DNA of 64,000 nucleotides from Patagioenas fasciata (taxonomy: Eukaryota; Chordata; Aves; Columbiformes; Columbidae), in contig NC_092560.1 in assembly GCF_037038585.1 (NCBI RefSeq), forward strand, positions 83,118,049-83,182,048, written 5' to 3'. Positions 40,977 through 53,565 of this stretch are shown here, in pieces. Every line of letters begins with the position of its first letter. Within the stretch, counting starts at the first letter, position 1. Under the pieces are notes generated by a model. The model made no database searches, was not told the DNA's origin, and saw nothing but the letters and a program-made list of their open reading frames with translations. Made by a program: the position numbers and the translations under genes.

Positions 40977-42610
40977 AATTAGTTTTTTCCATGTGATTTC
41001 ATGTTGTTGACATATTTCATTTCAATGAAATTAATTATCGTTTGCTTTGAAGTTTGTAATTACAGCATGATGAGGTATGAAGTGTTGGGAGCCTTGGAGA
41101 ACCTGGGAGGAGTTGGTGCTGTTGGTTTGTCTGGGGCGTTTGCTATCAGCAAAACAGGGGACGATGTCTGGGGTAGCAGAAAGGAACAAACGTTTGGCAG
41201 AGAACTGAAATTATACCCTGAACATGAGCACAGATGCAAATCAAAGTGTTATAATGGAGAAATAGCCAAGGATTTAGCAATTCTGGATTTGAAAGAGGAT
41301 TTCAGCTGTATACCTCAAATCTCTAATCTCAAGCGAGCAAGTAATCTAAATCCACCTAATAACAATGAATGAAATTATGGCTTAGCTAAGTAATTACTCC
41401 CTTTATTCCATTGTATCATTCAGAATAGGTTTATCTGCCATTAACTTTCATTGGAGTATTACTTTAAACTGCAATTATTTTAATTATGGCATTTTAAATA
41501 TCTGTTGTCTTGGTTGATCTAAACCAAATTTGGTCTCTATTTTTAGTCTCCAGTATCAAAAACAAACAATCAAAAAATGCCACTGTACAGCCTGGTGCTA
41601 ATGTAACCCCAACTGCTTCCTTACTGGACCTTGGTTTGTGAATTCAGCATCTTGGCTACTTCAGAGAGGTCCAAGAGGGCACCGAGTATTAAAATAGACA
41701 GACACGGATGGGTTGTGTTAGAGGTTGTAGCCACCTGCTTTTCTGATGGACACCATAAAGCCTGTTCTAACACTTAGTCCAGAGATACTGTTAAACAAGT
41801 TCTAGTGAGGCAGCACATGGGAAATCCAGCTGAGGACCAGTACAACACAATAGAAGCGAGGAGATGCTATGCTAGCAGTTAAGCGTAAGACTGAGCTTGC
41901 TTATGCTTGGTTGTAAACTTAGTGTAAGTTCTGCAGTCACCAGGAGGAGTGGAAATCGGGGTGTATCTTAAGATAGACCCAAAGTTCATACGACCTGACT
42001 GGACTAGGACCGTTTTTTTTTGGCCCCGAGTCCAAGCTGTGCGAAGTGGCTGGACCAAAATGACACACTTGGCTGTGAATGAAGTTCTCATTGGCACACA
42101 ACGCTATCGTAACTCCAAATTTCTTTTTCCTCAGTGCCTGCAATCACTGGAGGTTTGTGTTGCAGCCCACCAGACACGACGTCATGCAACACGGTGTGGC
42201 CACCTTGTTGGCCATTGATGATGGGGGCTGCAGTTTAGTCCCACAGCACAGCTGGGCTCAGCCCTCACTCTCTCCCCTACATGAGCTTGAAGAACCTTGG
42301 ATGGACACATCAAGTGGAAGGCTTTGCAGACCCTCTCCATGGCTGGTCAGGCACTGAAGGGGGAGAAGCTGGTCTGAGCTTTGCTAAAGAGCACATGAGC
42401 CTGTGTCAGCATATACAAGACTATGGTAAATGTCATGATTTGCCTTGCAAATTATTTCAGGTTTGAGGAAGAAAAAAGAAATTATAACCCCAAAGAATGG
42501 TGACTTGAGGGGTGTGCCTGTGACGTGATGCTTCCTAAGGCCAACACCTGCTGGGGAATATCCCCCCTAGACGAAAATCTAAGCCTGGGGCAAGCTGGCA
42601 TGCTCATCAA

Positions 42611-42834
42611 TTCAGGCTGGACATGAGGAAGACATTCTTTAAGATGAGGTTAGTAAAGCACTGTCCCAGGTTGGGCAGAGAGGTGGTGGCTGAACCATCC
42701 CTGGAGACATCCCAGGCCAGGCTGGACGGGGCTCTGAGCAACCTGAGCTGGTGAAGATGTCCCTGTCATGGCAGGGGGGGCACTGGGGGAGCTGGGAAGG
42801 TCCCTTCAACACAAACCATTCTGTGATTCTATGA
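42611..42834 (+). repeat. CR1 LINE 3' fragment, sense on plus strand
   Basis: TTCAGGCTGGACATGAGGAAG, the GGTGGTGGCTGAACCATCC block, GGAGCTGGGAAGGTCCCTTC and the terminus CCATTCTGTGATTCTATGAT. Close match to the 5.1 kb copy and, inverted, to those at 47.9, 53.7 and 56.5 kb. Confidence 0.95.
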
Positions 42835-43971
42835 TCCTCCTGCCAACCTGAAGCCTCTATGTAAACCACAGCCTGCTGAGACGACGTGAGCAAATATTTT
42901 CGCCGTTTTACCTGTGACGATCCACGCCTTCCCGTGCCCTCCAACAACATCCTTCCCCAGCTGTGGACAAGGTGAAGAACTTGCTGCCCAGCTCCAGTGC
43001 TAACCTGGAGTCCTCAAACCCTGCCCAGACCCTCCTCCAGTTTCCCCAACTTCCAGCTGGCTCAAAAAGTTGTGACCTTTCATTTTCTAAGCAACATAAC
43101 CCAGTCTTGGCTGTCGGTGTAGCCAAGGAGGGCTAATTATCGGGTTTGAAGACTAGAGTAAATAGGAGTTAAAAATAACGAAGGAAAAACTGAGGCTTGA
43201 AGGAGAAGGGAAGGCTAATAGCATGGATGAGGTTAGCAGGTGTGGGAGATGCACAGCTAAGAGTTGGGTGTTCAGACCCTGACACACACTCAACTCTTGC
43301 AGCGTATCCTCCTGAGAAGCTGGTGCTTTAACATGTCCTCAGAAGATGAGTTTCAAGGCTGTGTCCAGGAAGACAAGAGAAGCTGAGGGCTAAGACATGG
43401 CAGGAGCTGAAGAATTACCTCTCCTGTCCCAGACATTTCCAGCACAATCTCTAGACCGTCTCACCATCCATCTGACAACACTCAACGCCAAGCAAGAGAA
43501 AATGCTGCCTACTGTTTGGTCACTTCTGCCAGCGAGATTTACTCACCCAGCAGCCTCCATCTCTGGCTGTCTGCTTGTGATTGATCCACAGGTGACTTTT
43601 TAGTTATCAGACTCCCCCACTCCCCACCTCTGTGACAGCTGAAAATTCAACTGCTGGATGAATGCTGACCTGCAAATTGAAGACAAGGAGAGGGAACATG
43701 CTTGTGCCTTCCTCGTTCTTCCAAGTAAGGAAAGCAAGACCTGGAAGCTTGTTTTTTAAAATAAAAAAACAAATTAGAAAACAGCAAGATTATTTTCCCC
43801 TTCATTATTTGTGTTTTGCTTCAGCTGTATCTTAGATGTGAGGATGGGTATTAGAAGCAGGAACCTTTGAGGGCTTCAGGGCATGGTTCAGACTTGACCA
43901 GAGCAAGGGCAACATGCACCACCAGGCACAGGGGCCTGAGTTACTGAACTAGCATTACAGGGGCCACGCTT

Positions 43972-44298
43972 AGAGTCACAGAATCATTTTGGTTGGTACA
44001 AACCCTCCAGATCATCAAGTCCAATGGTTTCCTCACCCCTGGCACTGCCCCATATCCCTGAGAACCTCAACTCTGTGTATTTCCAACCCCTCCAGGGATG
44101 GTGACTCCAGCACTGCCCTGGGCAGCCTGTTCCAATGCCCCACAGCCCTTTGGGGAAGAAATTGTTCCCCAGATCCAACCTCAACCTCCCCTGGCGCAAC
44201 TTGAGGCCGTTTCTTTGTGTCCCTGTCTCCCCTCAGCTCCTGTTCTCCAGCTGAACCCCCCAGGTCCCTCAGCCGCTCCCATCACACTTGTGCTCCAG
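43972..44298 (-). repeat. CR1 LINE fragment with internal deletion
   Basis: AGAGTCACAGAATCATTTTGG terminus, TGAGAACCTCAACTCTG, GGGCAGCCTGTTCCAATGCC, GCAACTTGAGGCCGTTTC, then the same deletion junction (TTTGTGTCCCTGTCTCCCC) as the copies at 29.2 kb and 60.3 kb. Confidence 0.95.
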
Positions 44299-44410
44299 AC
44301 TTAAGGCAACTCTTGATGAATCGCTACCAAACCAGGCAGCAGAATCCCCTTTGAGGTGTCCACATCCAAAATCCAAGCCCTGAATACCTGTTTTAAGCCA
44401 CTGTTGATGT
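44299..44410 (-). repeat. Non-CR1 module attached to a CR1 copy (copy B)
   Basis: The longer of two copies of a sequence that follows the CR1 body here and at 29496-29585. Shared landmarks are CTTGATGAATCG/TCGATGAAT, CAGGCAGC, TTGAGG(T/C)GTC, ATCCAAAATCCAAG and CTGTTGATGT, after which the two loci diverge. Confidence 0.75.
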
Positions 44411-46151
44411 TTATCATCATCAATCTGACTCCTGCCGAGCCACCCACGTTGCTTTGGTGGCTTCATTTCCCCACTGTGACATTCAGCACTTGTCGTTTAT
44501 CAAGTCTGAGTTTCCTCTGCCATCCTGTGGCCTGCTCACTCTGCACCATTAGCTTCTGTGGAGGCAGGATTAAGCCACAGAGATTTTTTTTCCTTCCCCA
44601 AAGTCCCCTTTTTAACCCAATTTTGCTACCAGCATTGTTTCCTTTGTAGAGGTGGTAACATTGGTGTCACGCAAAGGGTCCAGCTATCATTGCTGCTCCA
44701 GGGCCTCTCCGAAGCAGAAGGATTTATAGACCTGTTTCCCAGTCGATTAAAATAAACACATATCTTCCTCCTCCCCAGGCACAATAGTTTCCATTCAGAA
44801 TGCATTGTCCCCCACAACTGTCCTTTCTTTGAGCTATGAAAGGACACTGCTGTTCAGTCTAACCATGTGTTTTACCTTCTCACTAATTGAAAACATCCCT
44901 GGTTTTGCCCTCATAAGCTGGCACGGGCTCCCACCCCAGCTTGTCTTTGAAGCTACAGTTTCTGACTTTCACTGTCTTTCCCTCTCACCCCCCTCATTTT
45001 GGAGTAAGAGATCATCCAAGGGACACCAACATCAAGAGCCTCCCAGCTCTGCTCCAGAGCATGAGCAGGCAAGGCTAATAAATCACTATTCATCCTCTGT
45101 CTCTGAGGCAAAAGCTTTACAAAACTGTCTTATTCCCAGCCTGGGAAGCAGGACATGTGCCATCTGCACAGCTGTGGAGGGTCTCAGGGGGGTGGGCAGG
45201 TAGTGGCATCCACCCCAGGGACAGAATAGGTCTTGGCAGATCTGTGCTCTTAGAAAAAAAACAGACATTGCTGATATGAGGGATTTCCTAGGACACAAAT
45301 CCTAATACTCATCAGGAGTCTACAGCCTGGGGGAAAGTCACTTTGGGAAAGAAACTGCCACTTCCTAGTAACGTTTGGGAGGTTTTTAGTGAATGTTGTT
45401 CAGGGTGTCTTTCTAAAACCATCTTTTCCAGCTCGACTAGAATGGGTTTGACACATAACTCCTGTCTTGGCAGATGGGAAATTAGCCATCAAAGCTGTTT
45501 GTCAGAGCTCCCTCTGTAGTCAGTTGTATGTTTTATTCTGCCTTCGACATTCGTCATAGGACAGGACGGGTTATTGCGTGGATACATCTCTCACCACTGC
45601 AAACAGAAGTCGCCTGGATGCCAACCCTATAGACAGTTCAAGCCACCTTACACAGGGACATTCTACATTTTGCATTACAGAAGGGTGAGTAGAAGATCAC
45701 AGTGACAGGAAAGTCGTAAAACATCAGTCACACATAAGGGTAAAGGCTCAGTCTCACTCCATGGACACAGAAGGAAGCAAAAATCAGCCCTTCAGATTTC
45801 AAGGTTCTGGTGGATTTATGACATGAATTATTCATTGCCCTAAACAAAGACATTCCCTTATCTACCTCATCTCTACTTTCCTGAGCAATAAATATGGCTG
45901 CAATTAATTCTGGTGCAGAAGAGCCAATAAAATGAATTATCTCCCATAAACCTTTCCTTCTTCATCCTGTTTTAAAGGCAGTAACAAAAACATCGCCGGG
46001 AGCTTGTTTCAGACGTACCATGATTAATTATGAAGACACGGGAGGACAACATGCAGATGCTGCTCCTAGGCTTTGGTCCTCCATCAACAGAGACAACCGC
46101 AGCTCTGTCCTCTTGCCTTACCCAAGCTCAAGGCTTACACAGCTGTATTTT

Positions 46152-46560
46152 CACAGACTGGTTGGGGTTGAAGGGACCTCTGGAGATCATCCAGTCCAAC
46201 CCACCTGCTCAAGCAGGGTCACCAGAGCAAATCACACAGGATCGTGGCCAGGTGGGTTTGAATGTCTGCAGAGAAGGAGACTCCACAACCTCTCTGGGCA
46301 GCCTGGGCCAGGCTCTGGCACCTCAAAGGAAAGGAGTTTCTCCTCATATTCAGATGGAACCTCTTGTGCCCGTTGCCCCTCACCCTGTTGTTGGGCACCA
46401 CTGAACAGAGTCTGGTCCATCCTCTTGACACCCACCCTGGAGATATTTATCACATTGATAAGATCCCTCTCAGCTTCTCCAGGCTGAACAGCCCCAGCTC
46501 TCTCAGTGTCTCCTCATTAGAAAGATCCTCCAGACCTCTCAGCATCTTTGTGTCCTTCTG
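46152..46560 (-). repeat. CR1 LINE fragment, sense on minus strand
   Basis: CACAGACTGGTTGGGGTTG at the 3' end, CTCTGGAGATCATCCAG, AGGAGTTTCTCCTCATATTC, CATCCTCTTGACACCC and TCTCAGCATCTTTGTGTCC. Inverted relative to a long copy of the same subtype at 50.46-51.08 kb. Confidence 0.95.
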
Positions 46561-47030
46561 CTTTCTGTCCTTTTTGCCTCTCACACAGGCAGGACTGGTG
46601 TTAGATGCTCAAAGTGTTGTGGGGACTCTTCCTCCTCCATGCCCATGTGTGCAAGGCCAAACTTCCCATCTGGATCCCTTAAATTTAAAGAAAGATAAGA
46701 ACAATGCCCTAAAAAATGCCTATTTATCTACAGTGACTACCTGGGGAGGCCGCAGCAATGAGCTCAGATTGTCCAGCCCACCCAACGATGCACGGCCAGA
46801 TCCCAGGGGCCTTGTTGGCTGTAGGTGGACACAGCCAGCTCACGCTGAAAGCCTGGGCAGGGCAGAGAACTGAGGGCAGATTTTACACATCTTGGGTTAA
46901 CGCATTACTAAAAAAAATTCACCTTCTCCTTGTTGATCGGGTTTCCAAACCTGAAGCAAACCAGAGGAATCCCATACCGGGGTCAGTTTCTGCCAACTGC
47001 CCAACTCCCTGCAAACAACAAACAATGGTT

Positions 47031-47376
47031 GTGGAGACCTTATAGTGGTCTACAAGTACTTAAAGACGGCCTACAGGAAAGATGGTGAGGGACTCTTTAT
47101 CAAGGAGTATAGTGATAGGAAGAGGGGTAGCAGTTTAAACTGAAAAAGGGGAGATTTGTATTCCATATGAGGAAGAAATTCTTGACCATGAGGGTGGTGA
47201 GGCACTGGAACAGGCTACCCAGAGAAGCTGTGGATGCCCCATCCCTGGAAGTGCTCAAGACCAGGTTGAATGGGGCTTTTGGGCAACTCAGTCTGGTGGA
47301 AGATGTCCCTGCTTGTTGCATGGGGGTTGGGATTAGGTATCTTTAAGATCCCTTCCAACCTGAACCATTCTATGGC
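47031..47376 (+). repeat. CR1 LINE fragment, sense on plus strand
   Basis: GTGGAGACCTTATAGTGG, CGGCCTACAGGAAAGATGG, GAGGAAGAAATTCTTGACC, CACTGGAACAGGCTACCCAG and CCAACCTGAACCATTCTATGG. Closest in pattern to the classical chicken CR1 3' end, and a different subtype from its neighbours. Confidence 0.95.
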
Positions 47377-47849
47377 TCCACTTAGTGGTACACAACGGCA
47401 TCTCTAGGATTTTAAGCATCTCCTAGGAATTAACAATCCAGGAGCAGGCTGAGCTTTTCCCCAAGGGGGAAGAGCTCTGAAAAGAAGCTAGACAGAAAGG
47501 ACTATGGACACCTAGGCTTAAGCTTTCTCAAATGGATCTGGGACACTTTGCACATCATTGTGGTTCCCTTAATCTCCTGATATTTTCCCCTTTCCAGGCC
47601 CTTACAACTCCTGCTGTCCCACCAGCTCCCCGATTGCCTTTTCTTACAGCTTCTTTGTCATCTCCTTGTTTCAGCTTTTGCACTTCCCATGCTTTTCAGC
47701 ACTTGGAGATATTTCCCATGTCTTGGCAGATCGTGGAGCCACACACAAGTGCATCAGTACACGCACACAAGTTAAGGACACAGAAAGACTCAGATCTCGT
47801 TAAATTTTCCCATCTCTGCCTGAGCAAGATGCTCCTCAGTTGGCAACAG

Positions 47850-48118
47850 GAATCATAGGATAGGTTGGGCTGGAAGAAACCTTCCCAGCTCCCCCAGTGC
47901 CCCCCCTGCCATGACAGGGACATCTTCACCAGCTCAGGTTGCTCAGAGCCCCGTCCAGCCTGGCCTGGGATGTCTCCAGGGATGGTTCAGCCACCACCTC
48001 TCTGCCCAACTGGGGCCAGGCTCTCACCACCCTCAGGGACAACAATTTCTTCCTCATGTCCAACCTGAATCTCCCTCCTTTAGTTTAAAACCATCGCCCC
48101 TTGTCCTGTCACAAGAGG
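47850..48118 (-). repeat. CR1 LINE fragment, sense on minus strand
   Basis: GAATCATAGGATAGGTTGG terminus, CCAGCTCCCCCAGTGCC, GGCTGAACC-type block in reverse (GGTTCAGCCACCACC), CTCCCTCCTTTAGTTT, ending at TGTCCTGTCACAAGAGG. Only about 10 bases separate it from the next CR1. Confidence 0.95.
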
Positions 48119-48129
48119 ATGAGCATGTA

Positions 48130-48665
48130 GAGTCATGGAATCATTTCATTTGGAAGAGACCCTCAGTCTCATCAGGTCCAACCATAACCTAACTCTAGCA
48201 CTAACACACGTCCCTAAGAACCTCGTCTAAACAAGGTTTGTTTTAAACCCCTCCAGGGATGGTGACTCCACCACTGCCCTGGGCAGCCTGTTCCAATGCC
48301 TGACAACCCCTTCTGTGAAGAATTTTTTCCTAACATCCAACCTGAACCTCCCCGGTGCAACTTGAGGCCGTTTCCTCTTGTCCTATCACTTGTTCCGTGG
48401 GAGAAGAGACCAACACCCTCCATGCTACAACCTCCTTTCAGGCAGTTGTAGACAGCAAGAAGTTCTCCCCTCAGCTCCTGTTCTCCAGCTGAACCCCCAG
48501 TTCCCTCAGCTGCTCCCATCACACTTGTGCTCCAGCTCCTCACCAGCTTTGTTGCCTCCTCTGCACTCTCTCCAAGACCTCAGTGTCCTTCTTATGATGA
48601 GGGGCCCAAAATGCCACACAGGATTCAAGGTGGGGCCTTACCAGTGCCAGTTCTGCTCACCCTGA
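48130..48665 (-). repeat. CR1 LINE fragment (undeleted form), sense on minus strand
   Basis: AGAGTCATGGAATCATTTC, CCTAAGAACCTCGTC, GCAACTTGAGGCCGTTTCC, then the full segment CTTGTCCTATCACTTG through CCTCCTTTCAGGCAG that the copies at 29.2, 44.0 and 60.3 kb lack, then GAGGGGCCCAAAATGCC. Confidence 0.95.
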
Positions 48666-50461
48666 CATCCAAATTACCTCCCAAATCCCTCACCTTCTCA
48701 ATTTGCAAATCCCACCACGTCCTCGGAGCAATTATGGCCATAGCAGGGCAGCAGCATCCCAATCAATACAGCTAATACACGCTCTCACCCTGAGCTCCCT
48801 CATCACAGTGCGGCAGAGTCTCAGATTAAGCAGTAATCCTCACCGCAGCCCATGAAGATGGACAAAGTCATCATTTCCATTTTACAAATAGAGGAGCTAA
48901 GGCAGAAAGATTAACCGCCTTCCCTCAAAGAACCTGAATCTCAGTCCTGAACTCAGCTGAAATGAGTTTCTCTCTAAGCAGGGAGATATGGCTTGGGATC
49001 ACAGCATGCCTGGGGTAGGCTGGTGGGAGAGGACACAAGATAGTTTATTAAACATAATGAGAGGTTCTAAACCTGGCTTAGGTCCCTTGCTTTGTTTGAG
49101 GCCAAGACTCTAGTTCATCCAAATAAATTATGAGTTTTTCCAAGGAAAAAAAGCAGCTTTTCAAACACTTTAATTAACCTTTTGCATGATGCAGGTATCC
49201 TTCATCACATGAACCTGGCTGAGCTACCGAGGATGCAGGAGAAATCCCATCCACCCCGTGGTGAGAGCTGAAGGAGGTGCAGAACCCACCATTCCCTCCC
49301 CTGGAGAACTAGGATTAGCTCAGGGCAGCCTAGCACCCCTTTTCAGTGCTTTGGGCTGAACCTGTGGACCTTCAGCTGGTCATGGCCCTCGTTAGCCCTT
49401 CATCTGGCACCTAATGAGCTGTGGGCACACCCTGAACCTCCTGCCTCTCTGCTCTGCTGATCCACACAGGGAATTTTGCCTTTAGTACCATGAAATATCC
49501 CATCCCAGGTGTATGAATGTGTCAGGCTCTCTGGTGATGATTACTGAAAGCTTTGAGCAGAGTTTATAATGACATCTCCGTGCAAAGGACCAGGTGGAGG
49601 CTGCATGGCAGGAGGCTGAGAGGGGACACTTGGGACAGAGGTCTTCTCTTCCCAGCCACCAAAGAGCAACAGAGCACAGAACATGTGGTTTATTTGACCC
49701 ATTTCAGATGTTTACTTCGAGAGGGATTGCTCTCTCCTTGATTACAGGAGGAACGTAGACAGCAAGCTGAGATGAGAGCATCTCTGCAGTCGTGTCCGAC
49801 CTAGATGAAGTGAAACCCTTTCCTTCATCCACCCCATTGCTACCACCCAGGCAGGGCATGCTCCCCATGTGCAGAAACACCCAACACCTTCAGATTTGCT
49901 GCGGGATAGTTTTCAAACCTTGTTGGTGTCTTGAAACTCCCTTGTCATAATAAATTTTGTGCGTGCAACTTTCTGCCAACCTGTGTGAGAGAATTACATT
50001 GCAAAGGGTCAGCGGTGCCCACCAGCACCTCCTCAACATCTTCCAGCTCATTTTTAACTCCTTCACATTGAGGGCTGCCACTGGCCATGGTACAACGCGT
50101 CCTGTATCTTCCCATGTGGGCTCTTGTACCCGCTGAGCATCCTTCCCCAACATCCGCCGAGCATCCTTGCCCATCTCTGCATCTCTGGTCCCCCGGGCCC
50201 TCTCTAAACCTCCTTCCACATACTCAGACGTCCCTTTTCCTCCCCTTAAGGCCCATGTGAGCATCCACCCATGTGGACTGAGCTTATGGCCCAGCATACG
50301 GGCCGTTAGAGCAGTGGCTGGTATGGACCTATGTGGGCTTGAGCGTGGTGGGCGTTCATGTTTGCTGCAAGCAAGAAACCTGTGTGTGTGACATGACCAT
50401 GTCCTGTGCTTTGGATATCTCTGCTAGATTAGGGGCATTGGTGGCCATGGCTGCATCTCAT

Positions 50462-51080
50462 GTGCCCTTGTGGCCAAGAAGGCCAATGGTCCCTGGGGTG
50501 CATTAGGAAAAGTGTGACCAGCAGGTGGAGGGAGGTTGTTCCTCCCCCTCTGCTCTGCCCTGGTGAGGGCACATCTGCAGTTCTGTGTCCAGTTCTGGGC
50601 TCCCCAGTTTAAGAAGGACAAGGAATTGCTGGAGAGAGTCCAGCAGAAGGACACAAAGATGCTGAGGGGTCTGGAGCTGCTTTCTGATGAGGAGACACTG
50701 AGAGAGCTGGGGCTGTTCAGATGGAGAAGAGAAGCTAAAGGGGGATCTTATCAATGCTGATAAATATCTCCAGGATGGGTGTCAAGAGGATGGACCAGAC
50801 TCTGTTCAGTGGTGCTCAATGACAGGGTGAGGGGCAATGGGCACAGACTGAAACACAGGAGGTTCCATCTGAGTATGAGGAGAAACTTCTTTCCTTTGAG
50901 GTGCCAGAGCCTGGCCCAGGCTGCCCAGAGAGGTTGTGGAGTCTCCTTCTCTGAGACATTCAAACCCGCCTGGACAGGATCCTGTGTGATCTGCTCTGGT
51001 GACCCTGCTTGAGCAGGTGGGTTGGAATGGATGATCTACAGAGGTCCCTTCAACCCCAACCAGCCTGTGATTCTGTGATC
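50462..51080 (+). repeat. CR1 LINE, longest copy here, sense on plus strand
   Basis: Begins in the end of the CR1 reverse-transcriptase frame (CTTGTGGCCAAGAAGGCC, AGTTCTGTGTCCAGTTCTGG) and runs through GGAGAAACTTCTTTCC, GGTTGTGGAGTCTCC and GATGATCTACAGAGG to the terminus CAGCCTGTGATTCTGTG. Frames are broken; inactive. Confidence 0.95.
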
Positions 51081-52078
51081 CACTCCCCACTGCTGGATTT
51101 CACTCTGATGCTGCTCAGTGTGGCATCGGGAAGGGAATTTCCTTCCTCACTGGCATTTGGAGTCATCCCCACATTTCATTCTACCTCGTTCTCACCCGGT
51201 TGTTTCAGAGCATCACCAGTGGGACATGGAGATTTGTCTCTCGTGTTGCTCACTCTGTTATTTTGTGCATCAGATGGAGATGCTGGAAACAAAGACACAT
51301 GAAGATGCTCCCTCCTGACATTAAATTTAACAGACTGATGAAGCCATTGCTGCGGTTGACCACTCCCCAGTGATGATTTCCACCTGTGCAAAGATGATGT
51401 GTCGAGGTTAGGCTGGCAGTGCACACTCAGAGACATGTGTGCTGCAAAGGAACCATGAATAAATCCCTGTGCCCTCCCGTGCCTCAGTTTCCCTCCAAAA
51501 ATAATAATAATATTGACTTCTGTCTGAGATCTAGTGAGGATAACAGCTAAACACGTATTATATGTATATAGGTCTGTGTACGTATTTACAATTGTATTAG
51601 GGTTGATGAATCTATCTTAAAGTACAAATATATTAATATATTTATACACCTTAGCTATTTCTGCTCCAAGGAAAAAGTATCCCTGGTGCTTGCAGCTACA
51701 ATAACCTTTGTCATGGGCTGAGCTGATCAAATGCAAAAGAGCAGGACATCGGGTAGCTGGATGAGAAGCAGGTCTATGCATGGGTTGCCCTCAGCTCCAT
51801 CATTTCCCCGTGGAAGATCATCTTCCACCTCCTACAGAGCCTCTGCTTGCTCTTCCCTTTCCCTGTCGACCTCCTGTATTCAAATTTTGGTGGCTCTCAG
51901 CCCGGCTCCTTCATCCCTGCAACAGCGCTCTGAGCACATCACTGCTCGCCTTCCCTTCTTATCCAAGGACCAGGTCTCAGGAAGGTTGTGAATGCTGTTG
52001 GGCTGTGAAGTACTTGGGGAGAACTTTGTGTTTCCAACTGATTTTTCACTGGTTATCATCAAAAAACTCCTGGCAACA

Positions 52079-52407
52079 GAATCGTAGAGTCATAGAATAG
52101 TTTTGTTGGAAGAGACCCTCTAGATTATAGAGTCCAACCATTACCCCACCCCTGACACTATCCCATGTCCCTGAGAACCTCATCTCTGTGTCTGTCCAAC
52201 CCTCCAGGGATGGTGACTCCAGCACTGCCCTGGGCAGCCTGTTCCAATGCCCCGCAGCCCTTTGGGGAAGAAATTGTTCCCCACATCCAACCTCAACCTC
52301 CCCTGGCGCAACTTGAGGCCGTTTTCTCTCATCTTGTCACTTGTCCCTTGGCAGCAGAGCCTGACCCCCATGGCTCCAACCTCCTTTCGGGCAGTTGCAG
52401 AGAGCTG
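52079..52407 (-). repeat. CR1 LINE fragment, sense on minus strand
   Basis: AATCGTAGAGTCATAGAATAG terminus, CCTGAGAACCTCATCTC, GGGCAGCCTGTTCCAATGCC, GCAACTTGAGGCCGTTTTC, then CTCATCTTGTCACTTGTCCC and CTCCTTTCGGGCAGTTGC: the undeleted form of this subtype. Confidence 0.95.
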
Positions 52408-52880
52408 TAGCAGCTCATAAGACCTGCTTAAATGACAACCCAGGTCCTAAGAACTCGAAGAAAAAACACTAAATATTTCCCAAATGATACAAAACTCCAC
52501 CTGATGTCAGTGCCACCAAGACAACACTGTCCTGTTCAGCACAGAAACCAAGTTAACATATACACCTTCCCCGGTATCATGGCAGGCAGGTTTTTAGCCA
52601 CCAATATAAGGATTTGCTGGAGGTTACCCAAGAGCAGAGGAGGGTTTTAGCTCCCAGCCAGGCTCTGGCCTTAAAACCTCAGCCCCTGCCTGGCCTAAGC
52701 AAGCCAGCACCTTGTATGCTTTGCATTGCCTGCCTGCAAATTGGCTGCCTGCATCCGAGATGACCCCCGAGGCTCCAGGCGCTGCATGAACTATTAGGAA
52801 GCGCAATCAGATTTGTGACATCTCAGTCGGTGTCTTCGCCACAGGTAAAAAAGGAATAAAATAAAACTTCCAATTATAAA

Positions 52881-52894
52881 GGGGGGGGGGGGGG
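52881..52894. repeat. Poly-G tract (G14)
   Basis: Fourteen consecutive G on the plus strand in otherwise AT-rich DNA (AATTATAAA before, CTCAGC after). Could form G-quadruplex structures and is prone to assembly length error. Confidence 0.95.
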
Positions 52895-53176
52895 CTCAGC
52901 AAAGCCGTTTGGCTTTTTCCTTGGTATCCATGGTTTTTTGGCTTTATACAATTGAGTATGATTTCTATTTGGCCTCTCCACTCGTCTAAACTGGGTAATA
53001 TCATTACTACTACCGGGAAGGGGAAATATCAGCTGTTGGGTATCAGAGGGTCCAGTCCTGGCTCACCCTTGGGCTCCAGGGAAGAACCTTCTCAAAATTA
53101 GGATCCCCATGAGGTCAGTGGGTGGGATGTCCCTGGCCTCATTATTTGGTTGTGATTAATGAGGATGCAAATCAAA

Positions 53177-53221
53177 CCATAGAATTGTTTAGGTTGGAAA
53201 AAAACTGTTGAGTCCAGCTGT
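53177..53221 (-). repeat. Very short CR1 3'-end remnant
   Basis: CATAGAATTGTTTAGGTTGG followed by GAGTCCAGCTG matches only the last about 45 bases of CR1 in reverse. Confidence 0.65.
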
Positions 53222-53565
53222 TAAACTCCATTTTGAATGTGGTTGAGCTTTGTTTTTCCTCTGCTAAGGAAGTGATGGAGAATAGTTCTTGTCCTGGTGC
53301 AACCAGGCCCCCCCAAACACCTCCAGATGTGGGTACCAGCCCGCCGGTGTCCCCATTGCTGCTTCGGTGTCAGAGCTGTCACCAGGCCACCCACCACACG
53401 AGGGCAGTGCAGGTTTGAGCTGTGGAAAGCGGATGAGCAGAAGTGAGGAGAAATACCCCAAACATGCTTATGTTTCATTTTGTTTTGTTTTATTCTGCAG
53501 ATCAGTTTCATGCTGGGGTATCAGCCATCACCAGGGGTTGCTCCTCAGCCCAAACACCCTCATGG

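Noticed and set aside
41001-41372. 123-codon plus-strand open frame
   Set aside because: No recognisable domain, AT-rich, no promoter or splice context; kept only as the neighbour of a possible conserved element.
41879-42218. Cluster of short overlapping open frames on both strands near 42 kb
   Set aside because: Looked for a transposase or viral gene; no motif recognised and no terminal repeats seen.
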